64,000 nt of DNA from Nymphalis io (GCF_905147045.1 NC_065916.1:8100468-8164467), one strand, 5' to 3'. Numbered from the stretch's first letter, positions 49,493-59,737 are shown. The notes: generated by a model from the sequence alone, not told the origin. Program-made: numbers and translations.

Positions 49493-49624
49493 CTCACATA
49501 TCTAAATATTCATATTTTTTAGATAGCCTTAGGTTAAGTACTAACATAGACATTTAAGTTTTTGTATTACTAACAAAATGAGTCCATGATACTTGAAATA
49601 AATATTATTATTATTATTATTATT

Positions 49625-50755
49625 ATTGTGAAGGAATTGATGGAGCATGGGATTGTACATGAAAGCAAGTCTCCATACTCCAGTCCCATCATCTTAGTAA
49701 AAAAGAAGAATGGCGACGACCGTATGTGCGTGGATTTCAGGGAGCTTAACTCCAATACTTTGAGTGATCACTATCCACTGCCACTCATTTCGGACCAAAT
49801 CGACCAATTGGCCAAAGGACAATTCTTCACAACCTTTGACATGGCTGCAGGACTTCACCAAATACCGATTGCACAGTCGTCAATTGAAAAAAACAGCCTT
49901 TGTCACACCAGATGGGCTGTACGAATATATGACTATGCTATTTGGATTGAGCAATTCATGCTCAGTCTACCAGCGGTGCATCAACAGGGCTCTAAACTCT
50001 TTATTAGGGAGTGCAGCTCAAGTGTATGTTGACGACGTATTAAGCAAATGCGAAGAATTTATAGAAGGACTGTCAAGCATTGAACGTATTCTCGTTGCTC
50101 TACAGGACGCTGGTTTTTCTATTAATGCTGATAAATGCAGTTTTTTTAAGCGCTCAATCGAATATTTGGGCAACATTGTTTCAGATAGACAAGTCCGGCC
50201 AAGCCCACGGAAAATAGATGCTCTGGTGAAAGCACCTGTACCAACAACACCTAGACAAGGCAGTTCTGTGGATTGGCGGGATACTTGAGGAAGTTTATAC
50301 CAGATTTCTCGCGCATAATGGTACCGCTATATGAACTGACCAAACCAGGGGCTAAATGGCAATGGAACGAACGCCACGAAATAGCAAGAGAGAAGATTAT
50401 GCAATGTTTAACATCTACTCCAGTACTCACACTATTTCAGGAGGAAGCACCAATTCAATTATACACAGACGCAAGTAGTCTGGGATTCGGAGCGGTATTA
50501 GTACAAGTAATTGCAGGACGACAACATGTAGTAGCCTTCATGAGCATGAGGACTACTGAAGCCGAAAGTCGGTACCACTCTTATGAATTGGAGACTTTGG
50601 CCGTGGTTCGAGCAATAAAACATTTTCGACAATATCTTTATGGGTGCAAGTTTACAGTCATCACGGACTGTAATGCGCTTAAAGCGTCCAAACACAAAAG
50701 GGACCTCCTACCTAGAATCCACCGCTGGTGGGCATTTTTACAAAATTATAATTTT
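49625..50755 (+). pseudogene. gypsy-1 pol: RT and RNase H
   Basis: Resumes after the LINE: SPIILVKKKNGDDRMCVDFR, TFDMAAGLHQIPIA (catalytic Asp), a frameshift near 49,885, YVDDVLSKCEEF (50,025), CSFFKRSIEYLGNIVSD, a frameshift near 50,260, AGYLRKFIPDFSRIMVPLYE, LTKPGAKWQW, RNase H QLYTDASSLGFGAVLVQVIA, and YELETLAVVRAIKHFRQYLY, ending FLQNYNFD at the SINE-C. RT and RNase H motifs are kept, but two frameshifts block expression. Confidence 0.92.
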
Positions 50756-50892
50756 GACGAGCCGGTTGGCGTGGTTGGTAGAACACTTGCCTTTCACGCC
50801 GAAGGTTGTGGGTTCGATTCCCACCCAGGACAGACATCTGTGTGCATGAACATGTATGTTTGTCCTGAGTCTGGGTGTAATTATCTAAAATC
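50756..50892 (+). repeat. SINE-C, left half
   Basis: GACGAGCCGGTTGGCGTGG, tRNA-like A- and B-boxes (GGGTTCGATTCCCACCC), then CCTGAGTCTGGGTGTAATTA. Equivalent to 18,039-17,905 (minus). Cut after ATTATCTAAAA. Confidence 0.88.
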
Positions 50893-51910
50893 GACGATTA
50901 TACTCACGACGAGCAGCTGCGGCGTCACCGTTACAATATCCATAGCAAAATAAGATGTCAGCGTATTCCTCATTAGAGTACGGACGACGAGAAGAATTTT
51001 GTTCTGCAGCCATAATAGTCCTTTTTACGCGCCAAGTTATCATAAACACAAATCACAAATTCCTTTTAGCTAGCCGAGTCACGAAGTTGTAAGAATTAGA
51101 GTCCAGTAAACGAAGCGGTTTTTTTCAAAAATTTAAGAGATCAATATTCACTAAAGCGCGTCCACACTATACGAGCAGGGCAAGTACAGTGAGTATTATG
51201 TACCCCGACAAGGTTTTATTACTCTTATTCCTAAAAGAAATGAGATAAAAGGAAATTAGAAAAAATGACGGTAAATTCAAAGGAATTGATAATAGTATTC
51301 CACAAACAGCTCTGGTTTATCTCTCCTTTTTTACCTATTACCCCTATTAAAAATAATCTTTAACTACTTTGCATTGAGGTCCTTTTGTCTTTGATCCATA
51401 TTTAATTTCTTAACAATAGCATTTCTTAGAATTTCCTACCTGGTCTCTTTGTTATCTAATTTTCTCCTGAGTTTATGATTGTTACTGTACTTTTTATGTA
51501 CCGATGGATAGCTAAGGAAACGCAGATGTTTTTAAAATGATCCGCACGATAAGAGCCATAGTGATGTTTACAAAAAAATTGCGAGTAACTTAAAGAATCA
51601 AAATTAAAAATCGAAAAGTTGTACAGTTTTGGATCTGTAATTTAAAAATGCTTGAAGATTGTTTTTGTTTTATAACTGGTTATTATTAACTAGGATGTAC
51701 CCTAGCAAGAAATACAAAAAAAAATAGGGAAAATACGTTGATTTTTTTTTATTGAATTTTAGAATCTTAAACATCCTTTAAATAAAAAAAATATTAAAAA
51801 ATTAATAACTCGAAAACGATACACTTTTGCATAAGCATTTTGGGGGTCATTTGATAGCTATTGTCCTGAACTATAACCCTTTAAAAGGATCGTGCCATAT
51901 TACCCTGTAA
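50893..51910. mobile_element. About 1-kb insertion within SINE-C, carrying a DUF4817-like coding scrap
   Basis: Breaks SINE-C. Minus strand at 51,012-50,893 encodes MAAEQNSSRRPYSNEEYADI, then LFCYGYCNGDAAAARREYNR. This resembles the N-terminal helix-turn-helix (DUF4817-type) found on many insect transposon-associated proteins. The remainder is AT-rich with no ORF; 51,820-51,890 reads ACTCGAAAACGATACACTTT then CCTTTAAAAGGATCGTGCCA. It may be a non-autonomous element that captured or retains a transposase N-terminus. Confidence 0.5.
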
Positions 51911-52060
51911 CCCTGTATATGTAAGTATGTATTTACAAAAAAAAAAAAGTAGTATATGTAGTATATCAGTTGTCTGGTATCCATAGCACAAGCTTTGTAC
52001 AAGCTTAATTTGGGATCAGATGGCCGTGTGTGAAAAATGTACCAGGAAAAAAAAAAAAAA
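51911..52060 (+). repeat. SINE-C, right half and A-tail
   Basis: TATGTAAGTATGTATTTAC, GTAGTATATCAGTTGTCTGG, GTACAAGCTTAATTTGGGAT, then a run of A at 52,047-52,062. Matches 17,895-17,775 (minus). Together with 50,756-50,892 it makes one SINE. Confidence 0.85.
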
Positions 52061-52801
52061 AAAGAAGTTGGATACCGAAAGGGCCAGCAACTTCAACACG
52101 CAGACTACTTCAGCAGGAACCCGATAGAGCTAACAGTAAATGCGTTGACTAGAGATCTTGATTGGCTTAAAGTTGAACAGCGGCGCGACGATGCATTGCG
52201 AGCTGGCCACAAGCTGGCTGGCAAGGATGGCCACATACTAGAAAACAATGTTTTAAAGCGCATCGTGCAGGATCCAGCTTTTGGACAAAAACTCTGCACA
52301 GTGGCTCCACTTACTTTACTCACCCAGCGAAGACATTGTGTTCCTCCAGAATTGCTCACTCTTGTAAATATTGATGAGCAGACTGTAAATATTGATATTG
52401 AAGCACTTACTAACTATGTTAAACAAAAAATGTCACATAATGCAGAACAAGACAGACAACGCTTCAATTCAAGAAAAGCAAGGATCCGTCAGTTCCAACG
52501 AGGTGATTATGTTCTTATTAAAAATAATCCTCGCAATCAAACTTCATTGGATCTAAAATTCAGCGAGCCCTACGAAATAACGAAAATCCTGGACAACGAC
52601 CGCTATCTAGTAAAAAAGGTGGTAGGTTCAGGGCGTCCAAGAAAAGTTGCACATGATCTACTCCGTCGGGCACCTCAACCTGGAGACCAGATAACCGTAT
52701 CGGCGGAAGAAGACAACTCTCCAGCATCAGCCAACGAGCCTATACCATCTACTTCGCGAGCCAATATTGTCGAACAACAAACTCATGAGTCAGATAATTA
52801 A
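52061..52801 (+). pseudogene. gypsy-1 pol C-terminus: RH end and integrase C-terminal region, IN core deleted
   Basis: YRKGQQLQHADYFSRNP follows RNase H in gypsy pols. It is then followed by DLDWLKVEQRRDDALRA and, after a deletion of the zinc-binding/DDE core, YVKQKMSHNAEQDRQRFNSR, FQRGDYVLIKN, LKFSEPYEITKILDNDRYLV and GRPRKVAHDLLRR, the integrase C-terminal domain. An acidic tail ends at HESDN-stop. No DDE residues could be found, so integration capacity is lost. Confidence 0.9.
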
Positions 52802-52877
52802 AACAAAAGGGTATGTTTTTTATTTTTTTTTATTTCGATTAGTATGTTACCACAACAATTACACATACATTGTCAAA

Positions 52878-53074
52878 GTACCACAGAGTACGCTACAATA
52901 TAGTACCACAGAGTACGCTACAATATAGTACCACAGAGTACGCTACAACATAGTGCCACAGAGTACGCTACATCATAGTACCACAGAGTACGCAACAACA
53001 TAGTATGTACCACAGAGTACGCAACAACATAGTACCACAGAGTACGCAATAACATAGTACCACAGTGTACGTCG
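52878..53074 (+). repeat. 25-bp minisatellite, ~8 copies
   Basis: Unit GTACCACAGAGTACGCTACA plus AYATA, repeated with small changes; each unit contains GTAC-N6-GTAC. Located between pol and the 3' LTR of gypsy-1, the same position as the hairpin array in the element at 57-61 kb. Confidence 0.92.
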
Positions 53075-53222
53075 CAAATTAAACTACACAAAATTAATCA
53101 CAAACAATAAAATTTTATCGTGTAATACATAAGGTACACAAACACCAATCTTGAGTTTCAGATCAACTTCAAAAATCATACACGCGGCTGGTGCAGAGCG
53201 CGCACCGCCGGTCAGAACGGCC

Positions 53223-53337
53223 GTATCGGCGCAATATCATTTATTTAAGTTATTTGCTTAAGTTACTTAAGATATTGTGACTCTTAAAACTAGTTACAAT
53301 TATTTAGTAAAAACAAATCATTTCAAATGAATCATTC
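53223..53337 (+). repeat. gypsy-1 3' LTR, truncated
   Basis: TATCGGCGCAATATCATTTA and GTTACTTAAGATATTGTGAC match the start of the 5' LTR (42,998-43,112). Only ~115 bp remain before Jockey-A ORF1 begins. One copy of the 101-bp block. Confidence 0.88.
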
Positions 53338-53346
53338 ATACATCGG

Positions 53347-54192
53347 ATGTACCACCCGCGTACTAAAGAGCGCTACGACCTAGTGCTCGCCATACTACCT
53401 CTTACCCCCGAGGGTAAGAAAATATTCAATATCGAAAAGATCTGCGGTCTTTCCGACTTCAAGCTGGAACCTCCCCGCAGCCGCGGCACCCCTGGCCAGT
53501 GCCATCGGTGCCAACTCTACGGGCATTCCGCGCGGCATTGTTTTGCCAAACCTAGATGCGTAAAGTGTCTAGAGGGCCATTTAACAGCCGAGTGCGGTCG
53601 GAGCAAAATTCCCGTCCCTGAAGCCCCTCCGAGTTGCGTATTGTGCAAAACCGAGGGCCACCCCGCGAATTATCGCGGGTGTCCCAAGGCGCCGCGCAAA
53701 CGCAGCCCGAAGGGGAAAAAGCGGTCTAGTCGGATCGCCTCACGGCCGGGGAGAGCCCCTCAGGCGCCCACCGCCGCTCCTCAACCACACACTAGAGCCC
53801 CTCAGGCTCCCGCACCTACGGAAGCCCCTCAGGCACCCACGTGTGCTCCTCAGACACCCACACGAGCCCCTCAGGCACCCACGCGAGCCCCCCAGGCTAC
53901 CAACAAAGGCGCTTGGGAAAAACCACTGGCTATGGTCCGTAAGACCACAGAGGCACCTCCGCGTCCTCTTGCGCCGCGCGCAAACTACAGTCAACAGCCG
54001 CGTTCCCAAGAACGGGACACGGCGAACTTAAAACAATTTCCCACGTTATGCGGCAAAATTGACTTAGATGGCATCCAACAATTCTTGGATGAGTACTCTG
54101 CAGACCCAGGTAACTTTGTATGCCTGCTCGTAAAATATGCATCGCTGTTCACTCAGATGAACGCACTCACCAAACTCAATGGCCAACGCTAG
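53347..54192 (+). CDS. Jockey-A ORF1 (N-terminally truncated) with APQAPT repeats
   Basis: 281 codons. SPEGKK-like block (LTPEGKKIFNIEKICGLSDF), knuckles CHRCQLYGHSARHC, CVKCLEGHLTAEC, CVLCKTEGHPANYRGC, then a basic linker and a degenerate tandem of (R/E)APQAPT heptads (53,756-53,910). C-terminus: FPTLCGKIDLDGIQQFLDEY. The ATG at 53,347 is the first codon after the gypsy LTR junction and probably internal to the original ORF. Family role: ORF1p RNA binding. Confidence 0.88.
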   Translation: MYHPRTKERYDLVLAILPLTPEGKKIFNIEKICGLSDFKLEPPRSRGTPGQCHRCQLYGHSARHCFAKPRCVKCLEGHLTAECGRSKIPVPEAPPSCVLCKTEGHPANYRGCPKAPRKRSPKGKKRSSRIASRPGRAPQAPTAAPQPHTRAPQAPAPTEAPQAPTCAPQTPTRAPQAPTRAPQATNKGAWEKPLAMVRKTTEAPPRPLAPRANYSQQPRSQERDTANLKQFPTLCGKIDLDGIQQFLDEYSADPGNFVCLLVKYASLFTQMNALTKLNGQR

Positions 54193-56765
54193 GATAAAGC
54201 CTCGCGCCCTGACCGTCATAACGTTCAACGCAAACGGTCTTATCCAACAAATCGATCTAGTCCGCGATTTCTTACGCAACCATCCCGTCGACGTCATGCT
54301 AGTGCAAGAGACGTTTCTCAAACCCAACGTTCGCGATCCGAACATCGCGAATTACCGCATCATCAGAAACGATCGTATCTCCGCTAAAGGTGGTACGGTT
54401 ATTTACTATAAAAGGTCACTTCACTGCCTGCCACTCGACACCCCACCGCTCACCAACATCGAAGCGTCAATCTGTCAGCTAAGTATGACGGGCCATCAGC
54501 CCGTTATCCTAGCCTCTGTTTACCTCTTACCGACGAAACAACTCCTAGAAAATGACCTTAAGTCACTTCTATCAATGGGTAGCGCGGTCATTTTAGCCGG
54601 CGACCTAAACAGCAAACACCCCAACTGGAATTCACTCCAAACAAATGCTAGAGGTAAAACATTAGATCATTTGTCTCACCATATGTCGCACAATTTTGCC
54701 GTCATTGCTCCTACGACACCCACTCGGTTCCCACTCTCGGAGAACCGCAGAGATAAACCAGACGTACTCGACATAGTGTTATTGAAAGGCGTGACCTTGC
54801 AGTTACGTTCAATCGAAGCACTATCCGAGTTAGACTCAGATCACCGCCCAGTCTTAGTAGAGCTAGGGCCGGATGATCCACTTAACCGTCCTATTAAAAC
54901 GATTATCGACTGGCATAAATTCACACAGCAAGTCCAGTCCTTAGATTCTCAGCCACTAAAAGATATCCCAGACAGAATTGACACAGTAGACGTTGCAAAA
55001 GCGGCCGCGATTAAACTCACGACCCACATACGCGACAAAATAGACATGTGCTCCAGGGAGGTCGAAATTCGCCCTAACGAACGTTGGGAGCTCCCTGAAG
55101 ACTTAAAAGATCTTATCACTCGGAAAAACGCCGCCACACGAGCTCATGACGCGTTTCCATCACCAGAAAACCGGAGGAAACTCTGGGCCCTTCAGAGGGA
55201 CGTCAAAGCCCGTTTCAGCGAATTCCGTGATGATAATTACGGTACTCGCCTAGGGGAAATCAAACCATCGCACACAGCGTTCTGGACGATGCCGAGATCC
55301 CTCAAAGGCGAACGAGCCGCGAACATGCCTCCTTTGTTACGCCCGAATCTCCCGCCCGCAACAGACGACTTGGATAAGGCCGAGTGCTTAGCCGATAGCT
55401 TAGAAACGCAATGCTCACCGAGCAACCAAGAGGTAGACCCGGAACACCTCTTAAAGGTCGACACATTAATAGATAATATCAGCTCTGTGCCACCAACGGA
55501 CGAACCGTTGTCACCGACATCAGTCGAGGAGATCGAATCGATAGTCAAGAAATTACTAGTCAAAAAATCGCCCGGTGCGGACCGGATTAGTAATAAAGCC
55601 ATTAAGCGCCTCCCGCAACAACTAATAGCACTTCTCGTGCTAATATTCAACGCCCTTCTGGCAGGATGCTCCTTTTCAGACCAATGGAAAGAAGCCATAG
55701 TCATAGGAATCCCTAAACCAGGGAAACCCAGGAATCAACCCACGAGCTATCGACCCATTAGCCTCCTCAACACGCTCGGAAAGGTCTACGAGAGAGTTAT
55801 CCTCGCAAGAATCAAAGCCCACGTAGAGGCCAATCAGATTCAAATTAACGAGCAGTTCGGCTTTAGAGCCGGGCACTCGTGCGTCAATCAGGTCCACCGC
55901 CTAACGGAAGACATACTTAAGGGTTTCGCCATCGGTAGAACCACCTCGACGGGTGCCCTATTCTTCGATGTAGCGAAAGCATTCGACAAAGTCTGGCACA
56001 ATGGTTTATTATATAAACTATACACTCTCGGATTGCCAGACAGACTCGTTCTCATCATACGAGACTACTTGACGAATCGTACTTTCCGCTACAGAGTTGA
56101 AGGCACCTTGTCATCACCTCGCCCCATCAGGGCAGGAGTCCCTCAAGGCTCCGCACTATCCCCGATACTCTATTCGTTATTCACGAATGATATTCCAAAC
56201 CCAACCCAAAGGGTTAACTTAGCCCTCTTCGCGGACGATACCGCCTTATATACAACCACGCCTTCGACGGCAGTCATGACAAAGCGTCTCCAATCCGCGG
56301 CCAACGCACTAGGCGATTGGTTCCGGAAGTGGAGAATCGAAGTTAATCCGGATAAAAGTGTAGCAGTACACTTCACCCGCAATCCTATATATACTAGAAA
56401 TCATATGGCCAACCCGGGAAACATAACCCTGTTTGACCAACCTATCCCGTGGAAATCCGAAGTTAAATACTTAGGAGTCACACTCGATAGGAGACTCAAT
56501 TTCCAGTCCCACATCAAAAGGGTACGTAACAGGGCAGCGTTCGTACTAGGAAGACTGTATGTGATGCTATGTGGGAGGAGTAAAATGTCCCTTAGAAATA
56601 AGACGACATTGTACAAAACCTTCATACGTCCCATAATGACCTATGCGAGCCCTGTCTTTGCCCACTGCTCACCGTGTCAGATCAAACGTCTGCAGATGAT
56701 TCAAAATCGCTTTCTTCGTATCGCTACCAACTCGCCATGGTACATACGTAACGTTGACCTTCACA
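54179..56765 (+). pseudogene. Jockey-A ORF2 (EN-RT), interrupted near C-terminus by SINE-A
   Basis: ATG 54,179, 14 nt before the ORF1 stop. EN: TFNANGLIQQIDLVRDF, LVQETFLKPN, ILAGDLNSKHPNW, SELDSDHRPVLVEL. RT: TSYRPISLLNTLGKVYERVI, LFFDVAKAFDKVWHNGLLYK, RAGVPQGSALSPILY, and FADDTALYTTT. Open to the SINE-A, where codons for DLHK are split; the natural C-terminus resumes at 57,095 (LKIDSIAKYLKMLSTAYFER) and stops at 57,387. Without the SINE the frame would be continuous. No other defects seen. Confidence 0.94.
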
Positions 56766-57094
56766 AGGTCAACGTTACGTATGTATGCCCTACTGGTGGT
56801 AGGGCTTTGTGCAAGCTCGTCTGGGTAGGTACCACCCACTCATCAGATATTCTACCGCAAAACAGCAATACTTGATATTGTTGTGTTCCGGTTTGAAGGG
56901 TGAGTGAGCCAGTGTAATTACAGGCACAAGGGACATAAAATCTTAGTTCCCAAGGTTGGTGGCGCATTGGATATGTAAGCGATGGTTGACATTTCTTACA
57001 ATGCCAATGTCTAAGAGCGTTGGTGACCACTTACCATCAGGTGGCCCATATGCTCGTCCGCCTTCCTATTCTATAAAAAAAAAAAAAAAAAAGG
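56766..57094 (+). repeat. SINE-A copy 4 with 20-bp inverted target at 5' junction
   Basis: The body (CTACTGGTGGTAGGGCTTTG to CTATTCTATAAAA, A-run 57,076-57,092) is typical. The first 20 bases (56,766-56,785) are the exact reverse complement of the target at 56,741-56,760, with TCACA between them. At the 3' end AGGACCTC continues the ORF2 codons. Confidence 0.92.
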
Positions 57095-57387
57095 ACCTCA
57101 AAATCGATTCGATCGCTAAGTATCTCAAAATGCTCTCTACGGCGTATTTTGAGAGAGCTAAACGACACGGCAATCCGCTGATAGCACAAGCCTGCTCATA
57201 TACCTCCCTCAGAGGTAACCTCCCGCACAGACTCAGGCGTCCAATGCACGTCCTTGATGACAAAGACGACAGCATAACTGTCGCAAACGCTCCCTTCGTA
57301 GGGAAAACACTACACAAGATACATATACACCGTTTCCGCCGGCGGAAACGAGGTCCCAGATTTGCGACATCGCGAAATCGGTCGTGA
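57095..57387 (+). pseudogene. Jockey-A ORF2 C-terminal exon-like remainder
   Basis: LKIDSIAKYLKMLSTAYFER, HGNPLIAQACSYTSL, HRFRRRKRGPRFATSRNRS-stop. The rest of the ORF2 interrupted at 56,765, in frame after removal of the SINE. Confidence 0.9.
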
Positions 57388-57408
57388 TCTAGTATGGTGC
57401 TTCGTACA

Positions 57409-57459
57409 GAAGTTTTCTGTAATTTTGTTTTTAAAAAAAATCCCTTCTGATCTGGTTTC
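57409..57459 (+). repeat. 5' LTR remnant of a second gypsy-type element
   Basis: AGTTTTCTGTAATTTTGTTT through CTGATCTGGTTTCTAAG is identical to 60,985-61,043. Only the LTR end remains. Followed by the candidate primer site ATCAGAAGTGGGATCG (57,461-57,476), shared with gypsy-1. Confidence 0.8.
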
Positions 57460-57476
57460 TAAGATCAGAAGTGGGA

Positions 57477-58320
57477 TCGTAACCTCATGTGTTCTGATAC
57501 GCTCAGCTTCCTGAAATAGGACCGTGGCTATGCAAATTAAATTAAAGCAGTTACGATTTATTTTATTACCCTACGAAAGTATTATTATTTAGTGACTGCA
57601 GAAAATGTGTGGTAACGTATTATTATACAATGAAAAACTCTGGTGAGTATGTTTCCATTTATTTAAAAGCGATAGGCACCGTGTCTTACTATGTGTTGTA
57701 CATTATAAGTTTCTTAGTAACTTCACAAGTTAGCTTGTACTTCATTGCGATAATTTGGATTATTAATTAACAATGGTCTTCCGCAATAATAGCTAAGAAA
57801 CTTGTCTAAGAACAATCGCTTACCATGACTCTCGTTGCAGAAATCGATTAACGTCATTGGAAGGGTAAACCGTTCACCTCCGCGAGGGGCGCTGCCGCGA
57901 CCTCGGGTAGTGATTGTGACTATGGTGGAGCATCGGGATTCTGCGGCATTGTCTTCGCCAAGGCGTTCCGTGAGTTCTGCCACGAACCACGATGCTAGTG
58001 CGATCTATCGATACTTCGGTGAGATCCAACCAATATTTTTATATCTCTAATTTCGACATTGATATTTAGTGCCAGGAGGTAAATCGTGCTAAAATTTAGT
58101 CAATGGAGTTATAATGAGTGTTGGTCTCGCATTGGTAATTGTGTTCTGAAGCATGTACTGCGCTTTTCGATTGAGAGTATAAGGAAAAGATTGAACTGGC
58201 CTTACTAGTCGGTATTTATCGTTAACGGTGACTTGACAGTCGCTGTTAGTGGATAATTTTTATTAGCCACTGCTAACGAATGCGTTGATATTGTGTTCCA
58301 AGTTACTCAAGACTGATAGA
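57477..58320 (+). pseudogene. Leader and possible gag start of the second gypsy-type element
   Basis: Mostly non-coding. 57,922-58,050 reads MVEHRDSAALSSPRRSVSSA, then ASAIYRYFGEIQPIF, compatible with a Gag N-terminus. A splice-acceptor-like CTCTCGTTGCAG precedes 57,841. The rest of gag is absent. Confidence 0.35.
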
Positions 58321-58324
58321 TGTG

Positions 58325-58560
58325 TGGGTTTTTCTATTAATTAAAAGAAGTGCCTTTTTAGCCATCAATATAGAAAGCTTAGGTCGCACAATTAGCAAAG
58401 GTCAGGTTAGGCCGAGTCATGAGAAGGTGCGAGCTTTGATTGACTCAGTAGCACCGAAAAATGTAAAGCAACTCTAACCAGAAAGGGAGTCAACTTTCAC
58501 TGGGGTGCCGACCAACAAGCCGCGCGTCAATACTTCATAGATTGCCTTACAAGTTGAACG
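58325..58560 (+). pseudogene. RT C-terminus / RNase H fragment
   Basis: ESLGRTISKGQVRPSHEKVR, ALIDSVAPKNVKQL, then after a stop KGVNFHWGADQQAARQYFID. This is the gypsy RT-RH hinge with an internal deletion. Confidence 0.7.
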
Positions 58561-58582
58561 ATATTGCCGTACCGTACTCAAT

Positions 58583-58935
58583 ATGGTCCGTATTGAGTGC
58601 AACCACCGACAGCAGAAGTGGCCTGCGGTTATGTGGAAGTTACAACTGAATCTCAACATAACAAAACACAAGACGATGCGATACTCTGCCTTGAACTTGC
58701 TCATAGGCGTCGAAACGGCTACACCGCTCATACGCAGCTTGATACGGGATGTAGCTCTTGAAGGTTCCAGTGGTAATCGGGAAGCCATTCGTGAGATGAG
58801 TCGTCAGAGAGCGTTTGAACATATATGTGACAATCAAGCCCGTCAGGACGCCTACGTTAACAGGAGACGTAAGCCCACTCAAACCTTTGAACTACACTCC
58901 TTAGTATTTGTTGCTAAGCAGCCGCAGTACGTGGC
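58583..58935 (+). pseudogene. Integrase fragment
   Basis: LNLNITKHKTMRYSALNLLI, GVETATPLIRSLIRDVALEG, SRQRAFEHICDNQARQDAYV and NRRRKPTQTFELHSLVFVA match the integrase region before its C-terminal domain. It lies upstream of the protease fragment, out of normal order. Confidence 0.7.
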
Positions 58936-58954
58936 GAGCGACGAATTGATGTCT

Positions 58955-59217
58955 GCGTCGTGCAACCTCCATCCGGTACATTAGAACACAAAGGTAAACT
59001 GATTCGTTTTACCTATGATTCTGGCGCTGAATGCTCGTTAGTTAAAGAAAGCTTTGCAGCCAAGTTTAGTGGCAAGCGTTTTAATAATGTTGTTGCTATG
59101 ACCGGTATTGGTCAAACACGAGTATTCAGTACGGAACAGATTCTGTCTTGTATTTTAATTTTGTTAAAAATTAAAAACACAGTTATACGTTTTGATGTCT
59201 TTGTACTTTACCCCTAA
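58955..59217 (+). pseudogene. Retropepsin fragment
   Basis: GKLIRFTYDSGAECSLVKES with the DSG active-site triad, FAAKFSGKRFNNVVAMTGIG and VIRFDVFVLYP. A normal gypsy protease, but located between integrase pieces. Confidence 0.85.
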
Positions 59218-59324
59218 AAAGGTAGTGTGGTCAGGAGTGACCGAGTGGAACAAGGTATTCTCGTGGATATTTTATTGCAGATTAACCGTCACACTGGGAC
59301 GTGTGCAAGTAGGATGGCCGTGTC

Positions 59325-59456
59325 GCAATCGTATCATCTCTGGAACGCTAGCGCCATCTGTCGGCACTCGACGGAGTCAATAATTCACCGGAGCAATCGT
59401 ATCATCTCTGGAACGCTAGCCCCATCTGTCGACGCTCGACGGAGTCAATGATTCAC
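59325..59456 (+). repeat. Two-copy tandem repeat, ~67 bp
   Basis: CGTATCATCTCTGGAACGCT, AGC-CCATCTGTCG, CGACGGAGTCAAT-ATTCACC occur twice with few differences (starts 59,329 and 59,397). Confidence 0.85.
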
Positions 59457-59534
59457 CGGCTGAGCGGCGCATACGACACTTCTTGTGCAGCAGCCGGACA
59501 GTGCGGTCGAATATTGGAACCGACGCGCGTTCCT

Positions 59535-59737
59535 AGATATAGTGCTGAGCGCAGTCAACCGGGAAGTTAGACTCGTGTATGCGAGGACCTTACCGGGTGG
59601 TGAAGATACCTCCACACGGTCGCTATGAGCTGCAGCTTAGGCTGGCTCGTATGGTAAGTCGACTCAAGCGGCTGCGGAATATATTGTTCCGTGGCGTGGA
59701 GAATAGACCCCTGATGTTTGTGCTGCTTTCTTTGATG
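59535..59737 (+). pseudogene. Integrase C-terminal end
   Basis: The chromodomain-proximal segment GPYRVVKIPPHGRYELQL, then after a frameshift WRGE-stop-TPDVCAAFFD. A TGG to TAG change gives the stop. It ends at a GTGAGT splice-donor-like sequence (59,738-59,743). Confidence 0.7.

Larger units (their letters stand above)
45399..49624 (+). mobile_element. Full-length two-ORF LINE inserted in gypsy-1 pol
   Basis: Exact boundaries can be read because the gypsy frame EKVRAI | VKELMEH resumes. ATTG is duplicated (45,395-45,398; 49,625-49,628). The element begins GCGCATCGGACG with a 20-nt 5' UTR, carries two overlapping ORFs and ends in an (ATT)n tail. The short microsatellite tail suggests the CR1/L2-like side of non-LTR diversity. 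A 3' fragment of the same family lies at 63.4 kb. Clade name is uncertain. Confidence 0.92.
53338..57409 (+). mobile_element. Jockey-A LINE, second long copy, broken by SINE-A
   Basis: Plus-strand element with a truncated ORF1, ORF2 overlapping ORF1 by 14 nt, and a SINE-A at 56,766-57,094 inside the ORF2 C-terminal region. It is a different subfamily from the 9-13 kb copy (many amino-acid differences, different ORF1/ORF2 junction). Its 3' UTR is lost: about 20 nt after the ORF2 stop it meets LTR sequence of another element. Confidence 0.9.
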
